Part shown: one piece after another, positions 24,821 through 33,068 of the stretch
Layout: each line of letters opens with the position of its first letter
Numbering within the stretch: the stretch's first letter is position 1
Assembly (NCBI RefSeq): GCF_008086615.1
Contig: NZ_RXYB01000014.1
Location: 40,617-104,616 of the forward strand
Length of the DNA stretch: 64,000 nt
Source of the DNA: Acetobacterium tundrae
GTDB taxonomy: Bacteria > Bacillota > Clostridia > Eubacteriales > Eubacteriaceae
Direction: 5' to 3'
Notes under the pieces: model-generated
What the model was told of the DNA's origin: nothing
What the model saw: the letters and a program-made list of their open reading frames with translations, nothing else
Databases searched by the model: none
Program-made: the position numbers and the translations under genes

Positions 24821-25873
24821 TTATATTTTATTAGGATAATCGCCACGATTATTAACGATTTCATAACCAATCGATTTCATTCTTCCACTTAAACAGACTC
24901 GGCATTCAGCTGCCTCATCACCGGTGCAAATTTTATTATCATATAGACTATAATCTTTTCTAACCTCTACTGGAGATAAATTAGGCATGACAACATTGGC
25001 TCCGGCCAAAATACCAAATTCCCGGCCTTGCGGGTTAATAGTTCCCAACGCGGTGGTTGCCGGAATAAGTGCTTTGGGCAGCATCAGTCTGAGGATTGAA
25101 ATAAGTAACAGCGTTTCTTCTAAAGTACCAGGCTTAATATCCTTGTAAGGTGTTTGCTGATGGGGGATGAACGGACCGATGCCGATCATCTCAGGATCTA
25201 ATGCTTTAATGAAAGCTAAGTCCTCAATAATATTTTCCACTGTTTGATGCGGAGATCCAACCATGAATCCGGTACCAACTTGAAACCCGATCTCTTTAAG
25301 ATCTTTTAAGCATCTTTTCCGATTGGCTGAGCTCAGCTCTTTAGGATGGAGCTTCCGATAATGCTCTTCATTAGCTGTTTCATGACGAAGCAAATAACGA
25401 TTCGCGCCTGCTTTGAAAAAGGCCTGGTAAGTTTCTTTTGATTTTTCGCCAATTGATAACGTGATTGCACAATCAGGATATTCTTTTCTGATCTTTTGGA
25501 TAATGTCAACCATTTGATCATCTGTAAAATCCGGGTCTTCCCCGCCTTGCAGCACAAACGTCCGAAATCCTAATTCATATCCGATTTTACAGCATTCTAA
25601 AATTTCAGTCTCTGTCAATCGATACCGATGTGCTTCCTGATTGCTTTTTCTGATTCCACAATAATAACAGTCATTTTTACAATAATTAGTAAATTCGATT
25701 AGTCCCCGGGTATAAACATCATTACTGTAAGTTTTGGTCGAAACCTGTCGCGCTCTTTGCGCTAGTTCCTGTCGCAATTCTTCGGTGTTGTTTTCCAATA
25801 GCCACTTCAGTTCATCACTTTCCAGGTTTCGCTGTTCTTCCAGCTTTTCGATAATCTTATTCATTTTTATCAT
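24821..25873 (-). CDS. hydE: [FeFe]-hydrogenase maturase HydE (radical SAM)
   Basis: The 350-residue radical-SAM protein helps build the H-cluster by acting on HydG-derived iron cysteine complexes. The cluster motif is YCKNDCYYC (Cys65, 69, 72), and a second, non-essential cluster motif CTGDEAAECRVC sits near the C-terminus as in Thermotoga HydE. The gene overlaps the end of the TM1266-type gene by 17 bases. The start is either ATG 25873 or ATG 25864; GAAG before the first favours it slightly. HydG follows after 16 bases. Confidence 0.96.
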   Translation of the reverse strand: MIKMNKIIEKLEEQRNLESDELKWLLENNTEELRQELAQRARQVSTKTYSNDVYTRGLIEFTNYCKNDCYYCGIRKSNQEAHRYRLTETEILECCKIGYELGFRTFVLQGGEDPDFTDDQMVDIIQKIRKEYPDCAITLSIGEKSKETYQAFFKAGANRYLLRHETANEEHYRKLHPKELSSANRKRCLKDLKEIGFQVGTGFMVGSPHQTVENIIEDLAFIKALDPEMIGIGPFIPHQQTPYKDIKPGTLEETLLLISILRLMLPKALIPATTALGTINPQGREFGILAGANVVMPNLSPVEVRKDYSLYDNKICTGDEAAECRVCLSGRMKSIGYEIVNNRGDYPNKI

Positions 25874-26135
25874 CTGCGGCTTCTTTTTTCGGTAATTTTG
25901 AATAAACTGTTTTTATACTGACACCATCGATCATTCCTAATTTACCGGACAGAGAGCTAATCACATCTGTCGAAGCATCAATCACAACACTGATCACTGA
26001 CACATTACGCTGATGGTATGGGATTCCCATTCTTCCGACAATATATTCGCTATAGTCATGAAGAATGCTGTTTAATTTTCCGGCTGCCTCTTTTTTTTCT
26101 ACCACTATCCCGATAAGACCAATTCTTGTTTCCAT
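25857..26135 (-). CDS. TM1266-family putative regulator of the iron-only hydrogenase system
   Basis: The 92-residue protein is an ACT/NikR-like small fold, with METRIGLIGIVVEKKEAAGK at the start and YSEYIVGRMGIPYHQRNVSV in the middle, which are characteristic of the TM1266 group found next to hydE and hydG. A good ribosome binding site (AAGGAGG) precedes the ATG. Its function is not established; a role in signalling for hydrogenase genes is assumed from constant co-occurrence. It is the first gene after a long structured leader. Confidence 0.88.
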   Translation of the reverse strand: METRIGLIGIVVEKKEAAGKLNSILHDYSEYIVGRMGIPYHQRNVSVISVVIDASTDVISSLSGKLGMIDGVSIKTVYSKLPKKEAADDKNE

Positions 26136-26400
26136 TGTTTCCTCCTTCTTCTCGACAAGTCACCTTCTCTTCAAAAGCCACCATAAGAAACACGCTTAGC
26201 GAACTTCTTATGGTCCGTGGCCATTCACCAATTGAGTGCAAACACTCGTTTGGTTCATTGCCTTCACGAAAAAAATCCCTGCACCGCAAGGGCACAGGGA
26301 AAACACGTAAACACCTAAACCACTGTCTATAGTGGCTTTGTGTGTAATGACACATGATTCTCTCGCCTTTCCAATAGGGACTAACCCTCATGGTATCAGT
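26136..26400 (-). promoter_or_regulatory. Structured 5' leader of the TM1266-hydE-hydG operon with internal terminator
   Basis: On the minus strand the leader begins with an aptamer-like block (about 26400-26305) holding pairings CATGA/TCATG, TGTG/CACA and CCACT/AGTGG. Next comes a 9-bp hairpin (26277-26285 with 26291-26299) followed by seven T, a plain terminator; its two G-U pairs form only on this strand. Then come a 20-bp imperfect hairpin (26219-26262) and a 13-bp hairpin (26177-26221 including the outer GCCAC/GTGGC), and finally the AAGGAGG of the first gene. This is the layout of an attenuator or riboswitch. I could not match it to a known class. Confidence 0.7.
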
Positions 26401-26540
26401 ACGATAGCTTTTTAATTATTTATCAATTTTTGTTTGCTGTCTGAATCAGGGTCGCCCTCATCTTCCAACGCACTTTACATGAAAAGGATATCATATTTAT
26501 CTTTATTGCACAATCACTATGTAGGATAAAATTTTGTATA

Positions 26541-26572
26541 AAAAAAGAGGTGCGCGATTTAGACACCACCTC
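26541..26572 (-). terminator. Terminator of the serine operon
   Basis: GAGGTG (26547-26552) pairs with CACCTC (26567-26572), followed by seven T on the minus strand. It lies behind the DUF1015 gene. The stretch from 26401 to 26540 shows no gene and probably holds the promoter of the hyd leader. Confidence 0.8.
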
Positions 26573-26616
26573 TCAGTCTGTTTTATTTACAAATAATTAT
26601 CTTTTTAACACCTTAT

Positions 26617-27861
26617 TTAAGAAAGTTTATGGATAAACAATCCACTTCTTAATTTGGGCTCAAACCAGGTTGATTTTGGCGGCATCAGCAAATCAGCATC
26701 GGCAATATTCATCAGCTCTTCAATGGATGTTGGATACATCGAAAAAGCCAAGGTCATGTCGTCATTCACACGGCGTTCCAGCTCTTTCAAGCCGCGAATC
26801 CCGCCGACAAAATCAATCCGCTCATCCGTCCTGATATCACCAATTCCTAAAATTGGAACAAGAACATTATTTTGAAGGATTGCCACATCCAATGAATTTA
26901 CCGGATCAGCCAAATCATAAACACCTTCTTTAGCCGTCAACAAATACCATTTGTTATCAAGAAAAAGGCCAAAGCTCCCTTTTTGCTGGGGTTTGACTGC
27001 TTCTGCCCCACGGTCTTCAATATCAAATTTTTCGGAAAGGGCGGTTAAAAACTCATCAATGCTCAATCCATTTAAATCTTTTACCACGCGATTATAGTCC
27101 ATAATATAAAGCTGCTCATCCGGGAATAAAACTGAAAGGAAGTAATTGAATTCCTCTTTTCCGGTATAATCCGGGTTTGCTTCGCGTCGCATTAAACCCA
27201 CTTTTACCGCCGAGGCTGAACGGTGATGCCCATCTGCTATATATAAACTTTTCACATCTTTGAATTTTTTGACAAGTTTATTAATCATCGCATCGTCATC
27301 AATCACCCAGGCGCGATGGATAATCCCATCTTCTGAAACAAAATCATAAACAGGAGCATTCTCTTTTCGCCATTTATCCACAATGACATTGATCGCATCT
27401 TCTCCTCGATAGGTCAGAAAAATAGGGCCAGTATTGGCATCGCAGGCATTCACATGCTTGATCCGGTCTTCTTCTTTATCCGCTCGGGTTAACTCATGTT
27501 TCTTGATCGTGTTATTTAAGTATTCATCAATGGCGGTGCAGACGACCAAGCCGACCTGACTTCTTCCATCCATGATCAATTCATAAATATAAAGGCAATC
27601 CTGATTATCCTGAGTCAGGGCGTTTCGATAAAAAAGCTTATCCAAATTTTTCCTTGCCGTTTCATAAACAAAAGGATCATCCATTTTCATTCGATCATCC
27701 AAAGTGGTTTCCGGGCGATCGACCCTTAGAAAAGAGTCTAACTTCCCTCGAGCCGCAGCTGCCGCTTCTTTTCGATTATACACATCATAAGGAAGTGCTG
27801 CTACGTCCTGAGCCTTTTCCGGGAAAGGACGAACAGCTTTAAAAGGTTTTATTGTTGCCAT
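26617..27861 (-). CDS. DUF1015 family protein linked to serine biosynthesis
   Basis: The 414-residue soluble protein shows the DUF1015 hallmarks AALPYDVYNRKEA near the N-terminus and YIADGHHRSASA in the middle, the latter looking like an active or binding site. DUF1015 genes are frequently placed beside serA and serC, as here, but the reaction is not settled to my knowledge. Since no phosphoserine phosphatase gene (serB) is visible, a role in the missing step or in serine metabolism is a reasonable guess. It is last in the serC-serA-DUF1015 unit, with a terminator behind. Confidence 0.85.
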   Translation of the reverse strand: MATIKPFKAVRPFPEKAQDVAALPYDVYNRKEAAAAARGKLDSFLRVDRPETTLDDRMKMDDPFVYETARKNLDKLFYRNALTQDNQDCLYIYELIMDGRSQVGLVVCTAIDEYLNNTIKKHELTRADKEEDRIKHVNACDANTGPIFLTYRGEDAINVIVDKWRKENAPVYDFVSEDGIIHRAWVIDDDAMINKLVKKFKDVKSLYIADGHHRSASAVKVGLMRREANPDYTGKEEFNYFLSVLFPDEQLYIMDYNRVVKDLNGLSIDEFLTALSEKFDIEDRGAEAVKPQQKGSFGLFLDNKWYLLTAKEGVYDLADPVNSLDVAILQNNVLVPILGIGDIRTDERIDFVGGIRGLKELERRVNDDMTLAFSMYPTSIEELMNIADADLLMPPKSTWFEPKLRSGLFIHKLS

Positions 27862-27945
27862 TTTTTCCTCCGTTTTTTAATAAAGAAGTGGTCTTCATTG
27901 ATCTGAAGCCACTTCTTTGTTAACTGTTTTTATTTATCATCTTGA

Positions 27946-29115
27946 TTACTTAATAATACGAACTCGGGTAACGCCCTCAATGCCTTTTAAAGCAGTCTTC
28001 ACATTTTCCCCAACATTACTGTCAACATCCATCATGGTATAAGCCCATGATCCTTTATTTTTATTGGTCATAACCGAAATATTAATATCATTGTCTGCCA
28101 AAACTTTTGTAATTTGTCCTAACATGTTTGGAATGTTGGCATGATTGATCGTAAGACGGTTGGTTGTTTCACAAATGCCCATACTACAATCCGGATAATT
28201 GACTGAATTGATAATGTTCCCATTTTCCAAATATTCTTTCATTGAATTGATCGCCATGTCTGCACAATTTTCTTCACTTTCAGGGGTTGATGCTCCTAAA
28301 TGAGGAATACAGATGACATTTTTCATTTTAAGAAGACGTTCATTTGGGAAATCAGCGACATAGGTATCAACAATGCCTTCTTCAATAGCCAATTCCAATG
28401 CATCATAATTTACAAGTCCGCCGCGGGCAAAGTTAAGTAATCTCAACCCTGGTTTTGCATCTTTTAATAAATCAGCATTGACAAAATCTTTTGTTTCATC
28501 CATATAAGGAATATGAAGCGTAATATAATCACAATTTTTAAAAATGGCTTCTTTGTTTACCGAACGTTTTACTTTTCGGCTCAAGCCCCAGGCATTGTCA
28601 ATGGAAATAAATGGATCAAAGCCATAAACCTTCATTCCAAAATCAACGGCCATATTCGCAACAAGAACACCAATAGCACCTAAACCGATGACGCCTAATT
28701 TTTTACCGTACAATTCAGGACCTGCAAAAGTACTTTTTCCTTTTTCTACCAGTGCTGGTACATCATCACCTTTATCAGCTAAAGTCTTGGCCCATTCGAT
28801 GCCATCCACAACTTTTCGTGAAGACATCAGCATTCCGGCAATGACTAATTCTTTTACTGCATTGGCATTGGCTCCAGGAGAGTTACAAACAACGATTCCT
28901 TTTTTTGAACATTCTTCCAATGGAATGTTGTTTACTCCGGCTCCGGCTCGTCCAATAAATTTCACACTATCCGGAATATCCATATCGTGCATTTTAAAAC
29001 TTCTTAATAAAATAGCATCTGGATTTTCTGGCTGATCCAGCACTGAATATTTTTCATTCAATGCTCTCAACGCTTTTTTAGATATATTATTGAGTGTCTG
29101 TACTTTATAATTCAA
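27946..29115 (-). CDS. serA: D-3-phosphoglycerate dehydrogenase
   Basis: The enzyme oxidises 3-phosphoglycerate to 3-phosphohydroxypyruvate, the first step of serine synthesis. The NAD site GVIGLGAIGVLVANMA, the catalytic Arg region NFARGGLVNYDAL and the His region CIPHLGASTPESEEN are present. A C-terminal ACT domain (NHANIPNMLGQITKVL to the end) suggests feedback control by serine. The length, 389 residues, is that of the short SerA type. It follows serC by 29 bases. Confidence 0.96.
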   Translation of the reverse strand: MNYKVQTLNNISKKALRALNEKYSVLDQPENPDAILLRSFKMHDMDIPDSVKFIGRAGAGVNNIPLEECSKKGIVVCNSPGANANAVKELVIAGMLMSSRKVVDGIEWAKTLADKGDDVPALVEKGKSTFAGPELYGKKLGVIGLGAIGVLVANMAVDFGMKVYGFDPFISIDNAWGLSRKVKRSVNKEAIFKNCDYITLHIPYMDETKDFVNADLLKDAKPGLRLLNFARGGLVNYDALELAIEEGIVDTYVADFPNERLLKMKNVICIPHLGASTPESEENCADMAINSMKEYLENGNIINSVNYPDCSMGICETTNRLTINHANIPNMLGQITKVLADNDINISVMTNKNKGSWAYTMMDVDSNVGENVKTALKGIEGVTRVRIIK

Positions 29116-29144
29116 TGTATTATTTCCTTTCTAAGCGAAAATGC

Positions 29145-30233
29145 CTATGCATTTTCTTTTTCAAATTTCTTCATGAAATCGATCAATGTATCGATTCCCG
29201 CCATCGGCATTGCATTATAAATACTTGCGCGCATCCCACCAATGCTTCGATGACCTTTTAAGTTTTCCATACCAGCTTTCTTACTCCCTTTAACAAATAA
29301 CGCATCTAATTCATCAGAACCGGTAACAAAGGTTACGTTCATGATTGAACGGTCTTCTGGTACAACCGGTGCTGTGAAAAGTTTACTGTTATCGATAAAA
29401 TCATATAATTTTTTTGCTTTTTCTTTATTTATTTTTTCCATTGCTGCTACGCCGCCCTTTGCTTTAACCCATTCATAAACGAGTTTACATATATATATGC
29501 TATAGCATGGTGGTGTATTGTAGCAGGAATCGTTATCTGCATGGATCTTATAATTAAGCATCGTTGGTGTAATATCTTTGGCATGGCCGATGAGGTCTTT
29601 TCGAATGATCACAGTTGTTACCCCTGCAGGTCCCATATTCTTTTGGGCACCGGCATAAATTAAGCCAAATTTTGACACATCATATACTTCTGATAATATA
29701 TTTGAAGACATATCCCCAACTAATGGAACATCTCCGGTATCCGGTAAATTATCCGGTCTGAACCGTGATCCATAAATTGTATTATTAACACAAATATGGA
29801 AGAAATCAGCATCTGGCGTAAAATCTTTAGAATCTACCTTTGGTATATAAGAAAAGGTTTTATCCTCGGAAGATGCAATAACCTTTGCTTCTCCATAACG
29901 AGCGGACTCTTGGTAAGCCTTCTTTGCCCAGCTACCGGTAATCATAAAATCAGCTTTATTGCTTTTAGACAAAAGATTCAATGGAACCATTGCAAACTGT
30001 GTTGAAGCTCCGCCTTGTAAAAATAAAATTTCGTAATTATCTGGAACATTCATCAGTTCTTTATAAAGACTTTTTGCTTCTGCAAGAATATCCTTAAAAT
30101 AAGACGAACGATGGCTCATCTCCATTACGGACATTCCTGAATCCCCATAAGATACCATTTCATCGGCAGCTCTTTGCAACACTTCTACTGGTAGACATGA
30201 TGGACCAGCTGAAAAATTATAAACTCTTTTCAC
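29145..30233 (-). CDS. serC: Phosphoserine aminotransferase
   Basis: The 362-residue PLP enzyme transfers the amino group of glutamate to 3-phosphohydroxypyruvate. It begins MKRVYNFSAGPSCLPVEVL, the family signature, and the PLP lysine lies in YAGAQKNMGPAG. The residues FLQGGASTQF bind the cofactor phosphate. A strong ribosome binding site (AAGGAGG) and a consensus promoter precede it. It opens the serine operon. Confidence 0.97.
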   Translation of the reverse strand: MKRVYNFSAGPSCLPVEVLQRAADEMVSYGDSGMSVMEMSHRSSYFKDILAEAKSLYKELMNVPDNYEILFLQGGASTQFAMVPLNLLSKSNKADFMITGSWAKKAYQESARYGEAKVIASSEDKTFSYIPKVDSKDFTPDADFFHICVNNTIYGSRFRPDNLPDTGDVPLVGDMSSNILSEVYDVSKFGLIYAGAQKNMGPAGVTTVIIRKDLIGHAKDITPTMLNYKIHADNDSCYNTPPCYSIYICKLVYEWVKAKGGVAAMEKINKEKAKKLYDFIDNSKLFTAPVVPEDRSIMNVTFVTGSDELDALFVKGSKKAGMENLKGHRSIGGMRASIYNAMPMAGIDTLIDFMKKFEKENA

Positions 30234-30301
30234 GTTTAATTTCCTCCTTAAAATAATGTTTTGGTGTGAGTAGCCCTTTTCTTAAAAAACTACTTCGGAC
30301 T

Positions 30302-30330
30302 ATTATATGTTAAATTAATATCAATTGCAA
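30302..30330 (-). promoter_or_regulatory. Promoter of the serC-serA-DUF1015 operon
   Basis: TTGCAA (30325-30330) and TATAAT (30302-30307) with a 17-base spacer on the minus strand, about 70 bases before serC. Confidence 0.7.
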
Positions 30331-30373
30331 GATCCTGATGTAATTTAATGCAAATTTTTGCAATTCTCTTTTT

Positions 30374-31585
30374 TTATTCGATCGTTACCGTTGTTTTTGC
30401 TGGCGTGATTGATTTCACTAAAGCTTGCGATAAGTTAGTCTGAATTGGCAACTCATATTCACCCGGGCCGAGATTGGAGCAGTCAACAAATGCATCCATC
30501 TGAGAGGCATTTTGACTATTTATGATACTGTTTGCTCCTTCCAATTTCAGTACGACCTTTGTATCTTTAATTTTTGAAACAACTAGGCCTGCGCCTAAAT
30601 TAGTCACATTTACTTTATCCAAGGTGAAACTTTTTGCTACTGAGCTTTCAATATTTACGGTTACTTTCACTTTACCGCTGCCATCTAAAAAATAACATCC
30701 CGTTGGCGGCGTCAAATTAACATCTTTGGTAAATGTTTTCGATTGTTCGGATACATCAATGGCATCCATCGGAATCGACTCAATCGAAGTGAGCAGATCT
30801 TCTTTTGCACCAATCACTACCTTTGAAGGTTCTACCTGAACTCCAGCAACACTATAGCCACTGGCAGGATTTCCGGATATTGATGGACTGATGCTGATGG
30901 ATTTTGTTTTTCCGAGAACAATCTCCACCGGAACAACATTTGGTAATATATCCACATCATCAATGGCATTTCCCGAAGCATCATAAGCTGTAGCCGTCAA
31001 GTGTTGCGTTGTATCCTTGGTTAAGCCATTAACATCGGCGGTTCCCGTTATTTTATCAATTCTCGCCAGTGAATCTTCTGGGCCTTCCACTTCAACCTTT
31101 TCAGTAGATTCTGCCGATATGACCGAAAGATCATTTGCCGGAGTTCCTTCCAGCACAATCGCAACGTCCAGATCCTCTTTGATAATATTGTCTACCTCAA
31201 TTTGAAGCGTTGTCGGATTCATACTGGTGACGATGACTGAATTCGGCAAACCCTTTACAGCAATTTCCAACTCATAGGTGCCTTTTGCACCAATGTCACT
31301 TAAGTCTGCCTCTGCTGTTATATCTTTCATGCTGATGTTTCTAAGGTTTTTATCCGTTCCTTTTACCTGCAAATTAAGATAATAATTTTTATCTTCTGCT
31401 AGAACCAGGTTTTTTCCAGTTAATGTATCCACATTTGTGAGTGTTATCGGTATGCTATTGTACTCCTGGGTGATCAGCATATCTGAATTTCCATTAACTA
31501 TGAACCAAAGTGTAATTGCAATCCCGATTGCAATAAAAAGACGAATGAGTTTTTCATATAACGGGATTTTCTTTTTATTTACCAT
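30374..31585 (-). CDS. cdaR: YbbR-domain protein CdaR (regulator of diadenylate cyclase)
   Basis: The 403-residue protein has one N-terminal membrane segment (about 12-30) and an extracytoplasmic part made of about four YbbR repeats, recognisable by pairs such as LPNSVIVTSMNPTTLQIEVD. CdaR modulates the membrane cyclase CdaA. Its gene overlaps cdaA by 11 bases, so the pair is co-translated. The usual third partner, glmM, is not adjacent; serC follows instead, behind its own promoter. Confidence 0.9.
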   Translation of the reverse strand: MVNKKKIPLYEKLIRLFIAIGIAITLWFIVNGNSDMLITQEYNSIPITLTNVDTLTGKNLVLAEDKNYYLNLQVKGTDKNLRNISMKDITAEADLSDIGAKGTYELEIAVKGLPNSVIVTSMNPTTLQIEVDNIIKEDLDVAIVLEGTPANDLSVISAESTEKVEVEGPEDSLARIDKITGTADVNGLTKDTTQHLTATAYDASGNAIDDVDILPNVVPVEIVLGKTKSISISPSISGNPASGYSVAGVQVEPSKVVIGAKEDLLTSIESIPMDAIDVSEQSKTFTKDVNLTPPTGCYFLDGSGKVKVTVNIESSVAKSFTLDKVNVTNLGAGLVVSKIKDTKVVLKLEGANSIINSQNASQMDAFVDCSNLGPGEYELPIQTNLSQALVKSITPAKTTVTIE

Positions 31586-32417
31586 CTTTTTTCTCCCATA
31601 ATTTATAAAACCATCCGTAGTTATTGCCTTCTTCTTTTACGCTAAAGTTTTCTAAAATAACCTGTTTAAGCATATCCGGGATAACATCCTGATAAAGTGT
31701 CCCTTTTAGAGCATAGGATATATGGCCCGTTTCTTCAGACACAATAACAACAATTGCATCTGATTTTTCCGTCATTCCCAAACCCGACCGATGTCTCGTT
31801 CCAAGTTCACTTCCAAGGTCCCGATTATCAGAAAGTGGCAATAAACACCCGGCAGCCCGAACTTGACTGGACCATAATTTAAGAATCACAGCTCCATCAT
31901 GCAATGGGCGATTGGGTGTGAAAATATTTTCAAGCAACTCGCTGCTGATGTCGGCATCCAGTTCAACGCCCGTCTCCACAATATTGTTAAGGCCCGTATT
32001 TTTCTCTAAAACAATCAGTGCACCAGTCTTTTCTTCTGCCAGGGCTATAACTGATTTAATCACCTTATTAACGTCTTTAATTAAAAAATCCATCGATGGC
32101 TTTTTTAACAATCCCTTGAATAGTCGGTTATTACCCAGTTGTTCCAAAGCTGAACGAAACTCAGGCTGAAATACAACCACAACCAAAATAAAAGCCCACG
32201 TAAATGCACTTGTGATAATTAAATTTAAAGTTGTAAATCCCAACCATGAACTGAGCGGTGCACAAAAAAGCAACAGGATCAAGCCTTTAAATACTTGTTC
32301 TGCCTGTGTTCCTCTAATCCACAGCAATAGCTTATATACTATTAAGGTGATGATAACCACTTCTATGAAACTGTTGATTGTTATTCTTGATTGTATATAT
32401 AATAAAAATTCCTGCAT
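31575..32417 (-). CDS. cdaA: Diadenylate cyclase CdaA
   Basis: The enzyme makes the second messenger cyclic di-AMP from two ATP at the membrane. The 280-residue protein has three N-terminal membrane segments (about 15-85) and a DisA_N cyclase domain with the catalytic DGA (174-176, LHDGAVIL) and RHR (208-210, TRHRSGLGMTE). Both motifs are intact. Cyclic di-AMP governs potassium and osmolyte transport and wall homeostasis in Firmicutes. It is divergent from a CBS-domain protein. Confidence 0.96.
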   Translation of the reverse strand: MQEFLLYIQSRITINSFIEVVIITLIVYKLLLWIRGTQAEQVFKGLILLLFCAPLSSWLGFTTLNLIITSAFTWAFILVVVVFQPEFRSALEQLGNNRLFKGLLKKPSMDFLIKDVNKVIKSVIALAEEKTGALIVLEKNTGLNNIVETGVELDADISSELLENIFTPNRPLHDGAVILKLWSSQVRAAGCLLPLSDNRDLGSELGTRHRSGLGMTEKSDAIVVIVSEETGHISYALKGTLYQDVIPDMLKQVILENFSVKEEGNNYGWFYKLWEKKDGK

Positions 32418-32611
32418 ATTGTATTCCCCATTTATTCGTTATGTTAATTATACACTAACCATCCCTTCACGCGAAAATAAAAATATTTTTTTTCATATTA
32501 TTACAGTCATCGTTAAGAAAAATCATTAAGGGATTTTTTAAAGAATCATGTTAGAATGTTTGAACAACATATTTCTAAAAATATTTAGTAAAGAATAAGG
32601 AGCTCTTTTCT

Positions 32612-33046
32612 ATGAAAAACCATTTATTCTATTTATTACCAAAAAGTGATACTGTCTTTTTAACCAATACCGATTCATTTCAGCAAGCGTATAACATGTT
32701 TATTATTACCAATTATACTGCGCTGCCAGTCATCAACAAAAAAGGACAGTATATTGGCACCATTTGCGAAGGTGATCTCTTAAGATCCTTAAACTTAAGT
32801 TTAACACACCCTGAAATTGATTTAAATTCTTTTAGAATTAAAGATGTTGAATTCAAAACAAAAGTTGAAGTCGCTCGAATCAATGAAAGTTATGAACATT
32901 TAGTTGAACTCGCGGTAAGCCAAAACTTTATTCCTTTGGTTGACGACTTGGGTACTTTTATCGGAATTTTACGCCGTCAGGAATTAATTAAAGAATTAAT
33001 CACTTTATTACCAAATAATGATTCCACTCTTGAAAAAGCTGAATAA
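32612..33046 (+). CDS. CBS-domain pair protein
   Basis: The 144-residue protein consists of two CBS motifs: NYTALPVINKKGQYIGTICE (34-53) and SQNFIPLVDDLGTFIGIL (about 103-120). Such stand-alone pairs bind adenosine nucleotides and act as sensors. AAGGAGCT precedes the ATG. It is divergent from cdaA, so a link to c-di-AMP or ATP sensing is possible but only inferred. A terminator follows directly. Confidence 0.85.
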   Translation: MKNHLFYLLPKSDTVFLTNTDSFQQAYNMFIITNYTALPVINKKGQYIGTICEGDLLRSLNLSLTHPEIDLNSFRIKDVEFKTKVEVARINESYEHLVELAVSQNFIPLVDDLGTFIGILRRQELIKELITLLPNNDSTLEKAE

Positions 33047-33068
33047 AAAAAGGCTGTCGCCTTTTTTT
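33045..33068. terminator. Bidirectional terminator
   Basis: A perfect 10-bp stem, seven A plus GGC pairing with GCC plus seven T, with a 4-nt loop TGTC. It lies between the CBS gene and the convergent McrB-like gene and can serve both. Confidence 0.85.

Noticed and set aside
24805..24870. Extension of hydG by 22 residues upstream
   Set aside because: It overlaps hydE deeply and lacks a ribosome binding site; AGGAG supports ATG 24804, which also places the cluster cysteines at 96, 100 and 103 as in known HydG.
26301..26400. Resemblance of CAAAGCCACTA in the hyd leader to the c-di-GMP-I riboswitch core
   Set aside because: The matching GCAAACC and GGGACGC elements of that class are missing, so I do not call it a GEMM riboswitch.
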